Below the pieces are notes generated by a model. The model saw only the letters and a program-made list of their open reading frames with translations. It searched no databases and was not told the origin of the DNA. This document shows, piece after piece, positions 8,889 through 17,749 of a stretch of 64,000 nt of DNA (its first letter is position 1; the number at the start of each line of letters is the position of its first letter). Position numbers and translations under genes: made by a program. Origin of the DNA: Maribacter sp. MMG018 (GTDB lineage: Bacteria; Bacteroidota; Bacteroidia; Flavobacteriales; Flavobacteriaceae); assembly GCF_018100785.1 (NCBI RefSeq), contig NZ_JAGJEC010000002.1, positions 124,001 to 188,000 of the forward strand, read 5' to 3'.

Positions 8889-9194
8889 AGCAGGCCACCT
8901 TATCGCTTAATGCTAACAAGTTTAGTGTTCAGAGGAAAGTCCGGACACCATAGTGCAGTATAGCGGGTAACGCCCGTCCGTCGAGAGACGAGGACCAGTG
9001 CAACAGAAAGCAAGTACAGTTCGGCTGTAGTGAAATCAGGTAAACTCTATACGGTGAAACGTCATGTAAATCGGTGTTTGAGGGTTGCACGCCCGAGCCG
9101 AAGGGTAGGCGGTTGGAATCTTTGGGCAACCTTAGATCTAGATAAATGATAAGGGCCCGTTTTTACGGGAACAGAATCCGGCTTATGGCCTGCT
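8889..9194 (+). ncRNA. rnpB: RNase P RNA, bacterial class A
   Basis: The catalytic RNA of RNase P trims tRNA 5' leaders. The ends pair as P1: GCAGGCC at 8890-8896 with GGCCTGC at 9187-9193. The conserved P4 strands are present: AGAGGAAAGTCCGG from 8931 and ACAGAATCCGGCTTA near 9170-9184. The total of about 305 nt, with a GGTGAAACG-type internal loop near 9052, is normal. It is divergent from dnaX with a shared short promoter region and ends in a T-rich stretch only 3 bp before the rsmD stop codon on the opposite strand. Confidence 0.95.
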
Positions 9195-9196
9195 TT

Positions 9197-9733
9197 TTAT
9201 TTTTTAAAAAAACTAAAGACACTATTTCCGTATTTTCTTGAGCTATCAAAATGGGGAAGATGGTCTAGAACGGTCTGTTTAGAGTGTTCAATTATAAGTA
9301 GGCCATTTTCCAATAACATATTATTTTCAAATACTTTTTTGGGAATGTTTTCAAAATCCTCGATTTCCATACTATAAAAGGGGTCTGCAAATATGATATC
9401 GAAAGGTTCTTTGTTTCGTTCCAAAAAAGCAAATACTTCGCTTTTTAGGGTCTTAATGCCCATTTCCAATTCATTGGAGGTCTTGTTGATGTAAGTGATG
9501 CATCCCATATCAGAATCAACCGACAAAATATCTTCAACACCTCTTGATGCAAATTCATAGCTGATATTACCGGTACCGGCAAAGAGGTCCAAAACTTTTA
9601 GATCAGGGAAATAGTAGTAATTGTTCAAAATATTGAACAGAGCTTCTTTCGCCATATCTTTTGTAGGTCGTACGGGTAATTTTTTTGGGGCTATTAGGTT
9701 TCGACCCTTATGTTTTCCTGAAATAATTCGCAT
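9197..9733 (-). CDS. rsmD: 16S rRNA (guanine966-N2)-methyltransferase RsmD
   Basis: RsmD methylates G966 of 16S rRNA in the 30S subunit. The 178-residue length is normal. The N-terminus MRIISGKHKGRNL with RPTKDMAKEALFNIL is characteristic, followed by the SAM-binding motif LDLFAGTGNISYE near residue 50 and the catalytic motif IV, read here as ADPFYS instead of the usual DPPY, near 115. The start codon overlaps the stop codon of the DUF3822 gene (TAATG), showing translational coupling of the two. Confidence 0.92.
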   Translation of the reverse strand: MRIISGKHKGRNLIAPKKLPVRPTKDMAKEALFNILNNYYYFPDLKVLDLFAGTGNISYEFASRGVEDILSVDSDMGCITYINKTSNELEMGIKTLKSEVFAFLERNKEPFDIIFADPFYSMEIEDFENIPKKVFENNMLLENGLLIIEHSKQTVLDHLPHFDSSRKYGNSVFSFFKK

Positions 9734-10569
9734 TAAATTGCATTTATTAAGGTAAAGTCAATGGATTCGACTTCCGGTTCCCCTAGGTCTAAATGATGGG
9801 GTGATGCCGGAGCAAAAATAGATAGGTTTTCTATGTAAGAATAGCAAAGTTGATAAACTTCATCATCTTCTTCTACGGTGCCGAAAAGTTTAACCGAAAC
9901 AGAATCGGTATCAAGCTCCAATTGCTCTAAAACAAACAAAAGGTAATAAGCGAAATCCTCTTTTGTTTCGTATAAAAAGCTATTGTACAGAAGTAGTTTT
10001 TTTTGTTTTACAACTGTAATATCCATTTGTTTTTTACCAACATGAACATAGCAGACCGCTTCTTTATGGTTTCCATAATTGTTAAGTAAAGATTGTATAA
10101 GAACCGTGCCGTTATGCATATAGGTAAACTCTCCAAAAATGTCGTAGATATAGTTGTTGATGTTCATGTAAGGAACATAAATATTAACAATGTCCAGATT
10201 TTCCAACTCGTCATATGCGAGAACATCCGATGACAATACCTTGGTGTTAAACTTAAGGTAATTAGTGAGTTCATCTTTGTTGAACAGCGGTTTGGGTACT
10301 AGTCCGAAAAGGGTATTGCTATGTATTGCGACTACTTCGTCAAAAGTACCTTTGTCCAAGTTATGTTCATGAAATAATTTTTCCAATTCTTTTAATAAAG
10401 TCATTGGGTTGTGTTCTTCATGAAACAACTTACGGTCCGCTTTAATTACTTTGTGTGAAACAGTATCCGCTACACAAAAAGAAAGTCCATTCAAGCTAAC
10501 TTGAATGGACAATTTTTTAAAATTTTTATCGGCTATATCTAAACCTTTATTGGTCGTTTTTTTTGTCAT
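9733..10569 (-). CDS. DUF3822 family protein
   Basis: The 278-residue soluble protein belongs to the DUF3822 family found in Bacteroidota next to rsmD. It has the look of an ASKHA-like (actin/Hsp70-type) fold with alternating strands, but no nucleotide-binding motif can be pinned down by eye and no function is established. The ATG at 10569 is chosen because the longer start at 10590 lies deeper in the upstream gene; the 23-bp overlap with that gene and the TAATG junction with rsmD indicate a three-gene operon. Confidence 0.8.
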   Translation of the reverse strand: MTKKTTNKGLDIADKNFKKLSIQVSLNGLSFCVADTVSHKVIKADRKLFHEEHNPMTLLKELEKLFHEHNLDKGTFDEVVAIHSNTLFGLVPKPLFNKDELTNYLKFNTKVLSSDVLAYDELENLDIVNIYVPYMNINNYIYDIFGEFTYMHNGTVLIQSLLNNYGNHKEAVCYVHVGKKQMDITVVKQKKLLLYNSFLYETKEDFAYYLLFVLEQLELDTDSVSVKLFGTVEEDDEVYQLCYSYIENLSIFAPASPHHLDLGEPEVESIDFTLINAI

Positions 10570-11197
10570 AAATTGGAGGCCAGTTACCACTGGTACTAAC
10601 TTCTGTTAAAGAACCTACTTTTATTTCCGATCCATTGATTTCTTCTACACTGACCTGTACATTTTCACGGGCCAATAAATCTTTAGGCTGATCATAAAGC
10701 ACGACACTTTTAGCAACTTTAGCTTCGAATACAGGGGCTTTGTAGCCACTCTTTTCGATAATATCTGCCTTCATGGTAAACTTCTCTCCATTTGGAGCTG
10801 TCGGCACAATGGCCAAATCTTTGTACCTGTTGTCATTTTTAAATAAAGAATCACGTACCGAAACGAAACCTAACGTATCTATGATTTTTACCTCTTTCAA
10901 TAAATCGATTTGATATGTTTTATCAAACTCCATGAAAGAAGAATCTCTTTGTTGCGTAATAACATATTTTCCGGTATCAATAAATTTTATCAAGCTCGGA
11001 AAGTCATTGGCATATTTTCCGTTTACGGCCTTATACGCTTCTTGAGAATTTCTGATATCCTTTAATCTGGATACTACTTTCGCAAATCGCTCTTGTTTGG
11101 CTTCGTTAAATTTAATAGGTCCGGTTACGGAATTATAGATTAAATATCCCAAACCAATACAAGCAATCCAAAGTACAATCTGTATTACGGTCTTCAT
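10547..11197 (-). CDS. Membrane-anchored flavobacterial protein of unknown function
   Basis: The 216-residue protein begins with a single hydrophobic segment (VIQIVLWIACIGLGYLIY, residues 4-21) and no lipobox, so it is probably anchored to the inner membrane with its bulk outside. The segment after the anchor (RLKDIRNSQEAYKAVNGKYA) is reminiscent of pilin-like or pseudopilin-like small proteins, but there is no prepilin peptidase site. It is the first gene of a likely operon with DUF3822 and rsmD. Function is not recognised. Confidence 0.75.
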   Translation of the reverse strand: MKTVIQIVLWIACIGLGYLIYNSVTGPIKFNEAKQERFAKVVSRLKDIRNSQEAYKAVNGKYANDFPSLIKFIDTGKYVITQQRDSSFMEFDKTYQIDLLKEVKIIDTLGFVSVRDSLFKNDNRYKDLAIVPTAPNGEKFTMKADIIEKSGYKAPVFEAKVAKSVVLYDQPKDLLARENVQVSVEEINGSEIKVGSLTEVSTSGNWPPIYDKKNDQ

Positions 11198-11298
11198 TTC
11201 GTAGAGTGTTAATTTAATTTAGTGGTTGTCACAAATCTACAATTTTTTTTTAATCGCAAAAGTTTTTCCCCTAAAAATCCTGTTATATTTGGGGTTAC

Positions 11299-12732
11299 AT
11301 GAAAGTACTAACAGCTATAGAGTTTTATAAAGAGTTGGAAACCAAGTTTCCACATAAACCAACGCTTAAACAAGAAATAGCCTTAGAAAAATTATCGGCG
11401 TTTATTCTTTCTAAAAATAAGGACGAGGTTTTTCTTTTAAAAGGCTTTGCTGGGACGGGTAAAACGACACTTATAGGTACCTTGGTAAACAGTTTGTGGA
11501 AGACGCGGATGAAATCGGTTTTAATGGCACCTACCGGAAGGGCCGCCAAAGTAATGTCCAATTATTCCAATACACAGGCCTTTACCATTCATAGAAAAAT
11601 ATATTTTCCTAAAAAACAGAGCGGGGGAGGGGTGCAGTTCGTATTGGCTCCCAATAAACATAGAGATACCTTGTTCATAATAGATGAGGCGTCTATGATA
11701 CCCGATACACCGGCAGACTCGAAACTTTTTGAGAATGGGTCTTTATTAGACGATTTAATGATGTTCGTATATTCCGGACATAACTGTAAATTGTTGTTAA
11801 TAGGCGATACGGCACAGTTACCACCGGTGCATTTGTTGTTGAGTCCTGCTTTAGATGCCGATAAACTTTCTTTGAACTATAATAAGGAAGTGGAGAGGAT
11901 AGAGTTGGATGAAGTTGTGCGCCAGGCTGAGGATTCGGGTATTTTGGTAAATGCCACTATGTTGCGAGAGCAATTACAAGGAGACTATTTTGACAGATTC
12001 CAGTTTGATCTAAATGGTTTTACCGACATCGTCCGCTTAATCGATGGGCACGAAATACAGGAGGCGATCGATGAGTCGTACTCGCAAAACGGCAAAGAGG
12101 AAACGGCCATTATTGTAAGGTCTAACAAAAGGGCCAATTTATATAATCTAAATATTAGGGAACGTATTCTTTTTTTAGAAAACGATTTGGCTCCCGGTGA
12201 CTTTATGATGGTCGTAAAGAATAATTATTTCTGGTTAAAACCGAATTCTGAAGCAGGCTTTATTGCCAATGGCGACATTATCGAGATTCTTGAGATCTAT
12301 GCCTTCAAAGATCTTTATGGGTTTAAATTTGCGGAAGTAAAGGTGAAAATGGTAGATTACCCGAATATGAAACCATTTGAAACGGTGTTGTTGTTAGATA
12401 CCATAAAAGCGGAATCACCCTCTCTTTCGTATGAGGACGGTAATCGTCTGTACCAAGAGGTAATGAAAGATTACGCGCATGAAAAGTCGAAATACAAGAA
12501 GTTTCTTGGGGTAAAGAACAACAAATACTTTAACGGCCTGCAAGTAAAGTTTTCTTATGCCATCACATGCCATAAATCGCAAGGTGGACAATGGAACACG
12601 GTTTTTGTGGAGCAACCATATCTTCCAAACGGAATAGATAAGGAATATCTTCGTTGGCTTTATACAGCAGTTACCAGGGCTAAGGAAAAATTGTACCTTA
12701 TTGGTTTTAAAAGCGATTTTTTTGTTGAATAG
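11299..12732 (+). CDS. Superfamily 1 DNA helicase, RecD/Dda-like
   Basis: The 477-residue ATPase has Walker A GFAGTGKTTLIGTL near residue 50, Walker B LFIIDEASMIP near 127, motif III LLIGDTAQLPPVH near 165, and a C-terminal UvrD_C_2 region with SYAITCHKSQGGQW near 418 and YTAVTRAKEKLYLIGF near 455. This is the layout of a compact 5'-3' SF1B helicase such as phage Dda or RecD without the RecBC partners. A role in DNA repair or replication restart is likely. It is transcribed divergently from the DUF3822 operon and stands alone. Confidence 0.9.
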   Translation: MKVLTAIEFYKELETKFPHKPTLKQEIALEKLSAFILSKNKDEVFLLKGFAGTGKTTLIGTLVNSLWKTRMKSVLMAPTGRAAKVMSNYSNTQAFTIHRKIYFPKKQSGGGVQFVLAPNKHRDTLFIIDEASMIPDTPADSKLFENGSLLDDLMMFVYSGHNCKLLLIGDTAQLPPVHLLLSPALDADKLSLNYNKEVERIELDEVVRQAEDSGILVNATMLREQLQGDYFDRFQFDLNGFTDIVRLIDGHEIQEAIDESYSQNGKEETAIIVRSNKRANLYNLNIRERILFLENDLAPGDFMMVVKNNYFWLKPNSEAGFIANGDIIEILEIYAFKDLYGFKFAEVKVKMVDYPNMKPFETVLLLDTIKAESPSLSYEDGNRLYQEVMKDYAHEKSKYKKFLGVKNNKYFNGLQVKFSYAITCHKSQGGQWNTVFVEQPYLPNGIDKEYLRWLYTAVTRAKEKLYLIGFKSDFFVE

Positions 12733-12820
12733 GAAAAAACTAATTTAGTTCTTTTAAATCTAGAACCAGAATAGATTTGCCTACCCTCTGATCGGGCTAT
12801 CAACTGTAAACATATTTTCA

Positions 12821-13390
12821 ATGACATCGGAAACCATCATTAGTATATTTTTAGGTGTAGGCCTTGCGGCCTCTGTAGGCTTTCGGGTGTTTTTACCATT
12901 GTTTGCATTGAGTCTCGCCGCATATTTTAATGTTTGGGACTTAAATGACGACTGGAAATGGATAGGTAGTTTGGCTGCTTTGATAACATTGGGCGTGGCT
13001 ACCTTAGTTGAAATTTTCGCCTATTTTATTCCTTGGGTAGATAATTTATTGGATAGCTTTGCCATACCATTGGCCGCTATTGCCGGTACGGCCGTAATGG
13101 TTTCGACCATAGCGGACCTTGACCCTGTCGTAACATGGTCTTTGGCTATAATTGCCGGAGGTGGTACCGCCACTGCTATTAAGGGGGCCGGAGCGACGGG
13201 AAGGTTGGCCTCTTCTGCCACTACGGGAGGTTTGGGCAATCCGGTCTTGGCAACAGTGGAAACGGGTACGGCAACGGTAGTAACAGTAGCCTCCATATTC
13301 GCTCCCATACTTGCGGCAGTATTGGTGATTATTATTTTAATTGTCATCTTTAGAATATATAGAAGCCTTAGGCCAAAATCAAAAACATAA
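12821..13390 (+). CDS. DUF4126 family membrane protein
   Basis: The 189-residue protein has about five hydrophobic segments rich in Gly and Ala and matches DUF4126 as remembered (GLAASVGFRVFLPLFALSLA near residue 14, GGGTATAIKGAGATGRLASS near 108). The family is of unknown function, possibly a small transporter or channel. It ends 10 bp before kdsB and could be co-transcribed with it. Confidence 0.82.
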   Translation: MTSETIISIFLGVGLAASVGFRVFLPLFALSLAAYFNVWDLNDDWKWIGSLAALITLGVATLVEIFAYFIPWVDNLLDSFAIPLAAIAGTAVMVSTIADLDPVVTWSLAIIAGGGTATAIKGAGATGRLASSATTGGLGNPVLATVETGTATVVTVASIFAPILAAVLVIIILIVIFRIYRSLRPKSKT

Positions 13391-13400
13391 AAACTATTAA

Positions 13401-14129
13401 GTGAAAATAATTGCAATGATACCGGCCCGTTACGCGGCTTCAAGATTTCCTGCAAAATTAATGCAAGACCTATCAGGGAAACCTGTAATTGTCCGTACCT
13501 ATGAAGCTGCGGTAAAAACAGGCCTTTTTGACAAGGTGTACGTAGTAACCGATAGTAATACCATTTACGATACGATAACTGCAGAAGGTGGTGAAGCGAT
13601 CATGAGCAAAAAAGAACATGATTGCGGAAGTGACCGCATTGCGGAAGCTGTTACCGAAATGGATGTTGACATAATAGTAAATGTTCAGGGAGACGAACCT
13701 TTTACGGATCGTGAGAGTCTGGCCCAAGTAATAGAGGTATTTAAAAGTGATACCGAAAAAGAAATAGATTTGGCCTCTTTAATGGTACGGATCACTGATG
13801 AGGAAGAAATAAACAATCCGAACACGGTTAAGGTAATTGTTGATAATAGAAGCTTTGCACTATATTTCTCCAGGTCGCCAATACCTTATCCAAGGGCCAA
13901 AAATGAAAAAACCGTCTATTATAAGCACAAAGGTATTTACGCTTTTAGAAAAGAGGCCTTAATGGATTTTCAACGCTTGCCCATGTTACAATTGGAGTCA
14001 ACTGAAAAAATAGAGGCCATACGATATCTGGAATATGGTAAAAAAATTAAAATGGTAGAAACGACCGTTACGGGTATTGAAATTGATACTCCAGAAGATT
14101 TAGAGAAAGCGCAAGCTGCATGGAGATAA
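13401..14129 (+). CDS. kdsB: CMP-Kdo (or CMP-8-amino-Kdo) cytidylyltransferase
   Basis: KdsB activates Kdo as CMP-Kdo for LPS inner core assembly in the cytoplasm. The 242-residue protein has [19 protein letters not shown] at residues 5-23, the CTP-binding signature of the family, and NVQGDEPF near 94 and [12 protein letters not shown] near 226. It uses a GTG start at 13401. The kdnB gene two positions downstream suggests that the natural substrate may be 8-amino-3,8-dideoxy-Kdo, as shown for the Shewanella enzyme. It overlaps the next gene by 10 bp. Confidence 0.93.
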   Translation: MKIIAMIPARYAASRFPAKLMQDLSGKPVIVRTYEAAVKTGLFDKVYVVTDSNTIYDTITAEGGEAIMSKKEHDCGSDRIAEAVTEMDVDIIVNVQGDEPFTDRESLAQVIEVFKSDTEKEIDLASLMVRITDEEEINNPNTVKVIVDNRSFALYFSRSPIPYPRAKNEKTVYYKHKGIYAFRKEALMDFQRLPMLQLESTEKIEAIRYLEYGKKIKMVETTVTGIEIDTPEDLEKAQAAWR

Positions 14130-14818
14130 ATTTTGAAAATATAAAGGTAATCGGTTTTGATGCCGATGATACATTGTGGGTGAACGAGACCTATTTTAGA
14201 GAGGCCGAAGAGCAGTTTACTTCTCTTTTAGAGCAATATGAAACCAAGAACAAGATCGATCAAGAGCTCTTTAGAATGGAAATTAAAAACTTAGAGCTCT
14301 ATGGATATGGTATAAAGGGTTTTATGCTCTCAATGATAGAAGCTGCATTAGAGTTATCCAACGGCGAAGTTTCCCAGAAAACGATTTCCGAAATTTTAGA
14401 AATTGGAAAAGAGATGATTTCCCGTCCCGTCGAAATATTGGATGGGGTAGTGGAAGTACTTGAGAGTTTGGAAGGCAATTATAGATTGATAGTGTTGACC
14501 AAGGGTGATTTACTTGATCAAGAAAGAAAACTGGCCAGATCTAACTTATCCCGGTATTTTCACCATGTAGAAGTATTGAGCGATAAAAAAGAAAAAAATT
14601 ATCAAGACCTATTAAATCATTTAGAAATAGGGGTAGATGAATTTTTAATGATAGGCAATTCATTGAAATCTGATGTATTGCCTATAGTCAATATTGGTGC
14701 AAAAGCGGTACATGTTCCTTTTCATACCACTTGGCAACATGAAGAGGTAGAGGAGCCTCGAGAAAAGACTGGTTATATAACCGTTCAAAAGTTGACGGAT
14801 GTATTGCAGTACCTTTAA
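14120..14818 (+). CDS. HAD-superfamily hydrolase
   Basis: The 232-residue protein has HAD motif I near residue 12 ([14 protein letters not shown], nucleophile first Asp), motif II at LTKGDLL near 123, and motif III/IV around NSLKSDVLP near 180. The helical cap between motifs I and II is of the C1 type, as in YjjG-like phosphatases. It is translationally coupled to kdsB (10 bp overlap) and followed by kdnB, so a phosphatase step in the Kdo or 8-amino-Kdo pathway is an inference; it is longer than KdsC proteins, which lack the cap. Confidence 0.85.
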   Translation: MEINFENIKVIGFDADDTLWVNETYFREAEEQFTSLLEQYETKNKIDQELFRMEIKNLELYGYGIKGFMLSMIEAALELSNGEVSQKTISEILEIGKEMISRPVEILDGVVEVLESLEGNYRLIVLTKGDLLDQERKLARSNLSRYFHHVEVLSDKKEKNYQDLLNHLEIGVDEFLMIGNSLKSDVLPIVNIGAKAVHVPFHTTWQHEEVEEPREKTGYITVQKLTDVLQYL

Positions 14819-14826
14819 AATTATAA

Positions 14827-15954
14827 ATGGAGATAAAAAAAGAAATAGCATTGAAAAAGATACCTACTAGAGCTTCGGAGAAATATAGAAATTTTCCGAT
14901 GGTTCCCAGAGTGGTTTTTGGTAATGGAAGTTTTGATCAATTGGGAGAGATACTTCTTTCAAAAAGAAAACATTCGGAAGCTCCTGTAATTTTTTTGGTC
15001 GATGATGTTTTTGAAGGCACAGAACTTGTTTCACGTATTCCGCAAATATTCTGTGATCAGATCATTTTTGTATCGGCAGAGGAAGAACCTAAAACACAAC
15101 AGGTAGATGCCTTGGTAGATTTGATAAAGAAAGAATACCAAGAATTACCATCGGGAGTTGTGGGCATAGGAGGAGGAACCCTTTTGGACTTGGCCAAGGC
15201 GGTCGCCATCTTGTTAACGAACAATGGTAGTGCCCAAGATTATCAGGGGTGGGATTTGGTACGAAAAAAAGCGGTTTACCATGTTGGTGTTCCTACTATT
15301 AGTGGTACTGGAGCTGAAGTTTCAAGAACTACCGTGTTATTGGGCCCAGAGAAAAAATTGGGCATTAATTCTGATTATACCACTTTCGATCAAGTAATCT
15401 TAGATCCTGAATTAACACAAGGTGTGGCCAAAGAGCAATGGTTTTATACTGGAATGGATTGTTATATTCATTGTATAGAGAGCTTAAATGGAACGTACTT
15501 AAATGCCTTTAGTCAAAGCTATGGGGAAAAAGCATTGGATCTTTGTAAAGAAGTTTTTTTAACCGATCTATCCGATGCCGATTCAAGAGATAAGTTGATG
15601 ATGGCCTCTTGGCATGGTGGAATGAGTATAGCCTATTCGCAAGTAGGGGTAGCGCATGCTCTAAGTTACGGATTGGGGTACCGGTTGGGAGTTAAGCACG
15701 GTATAGGTAATTGTTTGGTTTTTCAACATTTGGAAGAATTTTATCCAGAAGGGGTAGCTCTTTTTCACAAAATGAAAGAGAGACACAAAATAAATCTGCC
15801 TAAAGGAATATGTAAAGAGCTTTCTGAAGAAGATTTGAATGTGATGGTTTCCGTGGCTATGGGAATGGAACCCTTATGGGAAAACGCCCTTGGTGAAAAT
15901 TGGAAATCTGTCATCACTCCAGAAAAGATCAAATCGATTTATAAAAAAATATAA
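14827..15954 (+). CDS. kdnB: Kdo 8-oxidase, iron-containing alcohol dehydrogenase family
   Basis: KdnB oxidises C8 of Kdo so that the aminotransferase KdnA can install an amine, giving 8-amino-Kdo (Kdo8N). The 375-residue protein has the Fe-ADH glycine motif GIGGGTLLDLAKAVA near residue 116, VPTISGTGAEVSRT near 156, and metal ligands in FYTGMDCYIHCIESL near 210 and HALSYGLGYRLGVKHGIGN near 277-295. The whole protein resembles Shewanella KdnB closely as remembered. The adjacent kdsB fits; a kdnA aminotransferase is not in the neighbourhood. Eight bp separate it from the HAD gene, so the block is one operon. Confidence 0.85.
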   Translation: MEIKKEIALKKIPTRASEKYRNFPMVPRVVFGNGSFDQLGEILLSKRKHSEAPVIFLVDDVFEGTELVSRIPQIFCDQIIFVSAEEEPKTQQVDALVDLIKKEYQELPSGVVGIGGGTLLDLAKAVAILLTNNGSAQDYQGWDLVRKKAVYHVGVPTISGTGAEVSRTTVLLGPEKKLGINSDYTTFDQVILDPELTQGVAKEQWFYTGMDCYIHCIESLNGTYLNAFSQSYGEKALDLCKEVFLTDLSDADSRDKLMMASWHGGMSIAYSQVGVAHALSYGLGYRLGVKHGIGNCLVFQHLEEFYPEGVALFHKMKERHKINLPKGICKELSEEDLNVMVSVAMGMEPLWENALGENWKSVITPEKIKSIYKKI

Positions 15955-16011
15955 ATTATAACTCTATAGTTAAAAGAGTAGGGTGCAACATCTTACAGAG
16001 AATTAAAATTA

Positions 16012-16551
16012 ATGCAGAAGCTTGCCCGTTTTATATATTTTAAGATATTAAGATGGTCCGTTAAAGGAGAATTTCCTTCTTATTTGGACAAGTTCGTTAT
16101 TATTGTAGTTCCACATACCAGTTGGTGGGATTTTTTATTGGGATTATTGATACGAAAGGTGTTGAATGAAGAAATCAATTATATAGGAAAGAAAAGTCTT
16201 TTCGACTCCCCGATAGGTTGGTTTTTCAGATGGACGGGCGGAGCACCAATTGATCGATCTAAAAGTAGTGATACCGTAAGTGCTACTGCCAAAATATTTG
16301 ATGAGCGAAAAAAGTTTCGGTTGGCTCTTTCTCCTGAAGGTACACGAAAAAAAGTAAAAAAATGGAAGACGGGCTTCTACTACATTGCAAAAAAGGCAAA
16401 TGTGCCCATTGTTTTGGTGGCATTCGATTACGGTAAAAAGGAAATAAAATTTTCTGAACCATATACTCCGACGGATGATAAGGAAATGGATTTTGAAAAA
16501 TACAGATCATTTTTTAAAGGAGTAAAAGGAAAAGTGCCAGAATTCAGTTAA
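16012..16551 (+). CDS. PlsC-like acyltransferase
   Basis: The 179-residue protein is a short glycerolphosphate acyltransferase-type (LPLAT) enzyme. The catalytic box is HTSWWDFLLG near residue 36 (H-x4-D), and the substrate-binding box SPEGTRKK lies near 106. One N-terminal amphipathic or membrane-associating segment is likely. Family members acylate lysophospholipids or other envelope acceptors at the inner membrane. It lies 57 bp after kdnB, within an envelope-biosynthesis block, and is followed by a strong terminator hairpin. Confidence 0.85.
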   Translation: MQKLARFIYFKILRWSVKGEFPSYLDKFVIIVVPHTSWWDFLLGLLIRKVLNEEINYIGKKSLFDSPIGWFFRWTGGAPIDRSKSSDTVSATAKIFDERKKFRLALSPEGTRKKVKKWKTGFYYIAKKANVPIVLVAFDYGKKEIKFSEPYTPTDDKEMDFEKYRSFFKGVKGKVPEFS

Positions 16552-16592
16552 TCGATCTGATCCCAGAATACAAGGTGATAAGAAAGTAACCG

Positions 16593-16634
16593 GACAAACA
16601 AAAAGGAAGCCAATTGGCCTCCTTTTTGTTTGTC
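16593..16634. terminator. Bidirectional terminator between the acyltransferase and yebC genes
   Basis: GACAAACAAAAAGGAAGCC pairs with GGCCTCCTTTTTGTTTGTC around an AATT loop, a 19-bp stem with one mismatch. The A-rich left and T-rich right arms make it work for both converging genes (ends at 16551 and 16652). Confidence 0.85.
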
Positions 16635-16651
16635 TGCGAGAAATAATAACT

Positions 16652-17362
16652 TTATTCTTGCATGGTATGATATACGTTCTGTACATCATCGTCTTCTTCT
16701 ATTTTCTCCAATAGCTTTTCAACATCCGCAGCTTCTTCTTCGCTTAAAGCTTTTGTTACTTGTGGAATGCGCTCAAATCCAGAAGATAGTATTTCAATAT
16801 TTCTATTTTCCAATTCTTTCTGTATAGCGCCAAAACTCTCGAAAGGTGCATAGATAAGGATACCGTCATCATCCACAAAAACCTCTTCCGCACCAAAATC
16901 TATCATTTCAAGCTCTAATTCTTCAGGGTCTACGCCGTCTGCCGGAATTCGGAAGTTACAGGTATGGTCGAACATAAATTCTACAGATCCAGAGGTGCCT
17001 AAACTTCCATTACATTTGTTAAAGTAACTTCTGATATTGGCAACGGTTCTAGTATTGTTATCCGTGGCTGTTTCTATTAAAACCGCGATTCCGTGCGGGG
17101 CGTAGCCTTCAAAAAGAACTTCTTTATAATCTCCTAAACTTTTGTCGCTAGCTCTTTTAATGGCTCTTTCGATATTGTCTTTTGGCATGTTAACTGCCTT
17201 GGCGTTCTGGATGACCGCCCTTAAGCGAGCATTTGAATCAGGATCAGGGCCTCCTTCTTTTACCGCTATAACAATATCTTTTCCAATTCGTGTAAAAGCT
17301 TTGGACATTGCTGCCCATCTTTTCATTTTACGTGCTTTTCTAAACTCAAAAGCTCTTCCCAT
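16652..17362 (-). CDS. yebC: YebC/PmpR family DNA-binding or translation factor
   Basis: The 236-residue protein starts MGRAFEFRKARKMKRW and contains AGRGGPDPDSN-like text (KEGGPDPDSNARLRAVIQNAK near residue 37) and NMPKDNIERAIKRA near 60, diagnostic of the TACO1/YebC family. Proteins of this family have been described as transcriptional regulators (PmpR) and, more recently, as factors that ease translation of proline-rich stretches. The acidic C-terminal half (EEEAADVEKLLEKIEEDDD) is normal. It is convergent with the acyltransferase gene. Confidence 0.93.
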   Translation of the reverse strand: MGRAFEFRKARKMKRWAAMSKAFTRIGKDIVIAVKEGGPDPDSNARLRAVIQNAKAVNMPKDNIERAIKRASDKSLGDYKEVLFEGYAPHGIAVLIETATDNNTRTVANIRSYFNKCNGSLGTSGSVEFMFDHTCNFRIPADGVDPEELELEMIDFGAEEVFVDDDGILIYAPFESFGAIQKELENRNIEILSSGFERIPQVTKALSEEEAADVEKLLEKIEEDDDVQNVYHTMQE

Positions 17363-17440
17363 GGTTTATTTTTTTAATGCTTGCAAATTTAACAAAATTC
17401 GGAAAGGTTGAAGGGCGAATGCTATATTTTACTAGTGTTT

Positions 17441-17728
17441 TTATTCACTTTCTACAATTTCCTCAATACTTCTGGCCAGTTCAAAATCTTTCTCGGTCAC
17501 CCCGTTGGCATCATGGGTACTCAAACGAATGTTTACCGTTTTGTATACATTGCTCCAATCTGGATGATGGCCTTGGGCCTCGCATTCAAAAGCGATTCGG
17601 GTCATTACCGAAAAGGCTTCCTTGAAATCTTTAAACTCAAAAGTGGTTTCTATTGCTCCGTCTACATACTCCCAACCGTCTAATTGCCCTAGATAATCAT
17701 GTATCTGTTCATCGGTGAATTTTTCCAT
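17441..17728 (-). CDS. phhB: Pterin-4a-carbinolamine dehydratase
   Basis: The enzyme dehydrates 4a-hydroxytetrahydrobiopterin formed by aromatic amino acid hydroxylases. The 95-residue protein is of family length. The active-site signature is complete: CEAQGHHPDWSNVYKTVNIRLSTHD near residues 49-73, with the His-His pair and the later His. It is in the same orientation as the downstream reductase gene, 21 bp apart. Confidence 0.93.
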   Translation of the reverse strand: MEKFTDEQIHDYLGQLDGWEYVDGAIETTFEFKDFKEAFSVMTRIAFECEAQGHHPDWSNVYKTVNIRLSTHDANGVTEKDFELARSIEEIVESE

Positions 17729-17749
17729 AGTCTTTCTATTTTAAATAAA

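Noticed and set aside
8436-8963. A 175-codon plus-strand frame across dnaX and the RNase P RNA
   Set aside because: It is antisense to the conserved ATPase domain of dnaX and runs into the structured RNA; its composition is that of a shadow frame.
13021-13455. A 144-codon minus-strand frame across DUF4126 and kdsB
   Set aside because: It overlaps two well supported genes and has the Val/Ala/Thr-rich look of an antisense frame.
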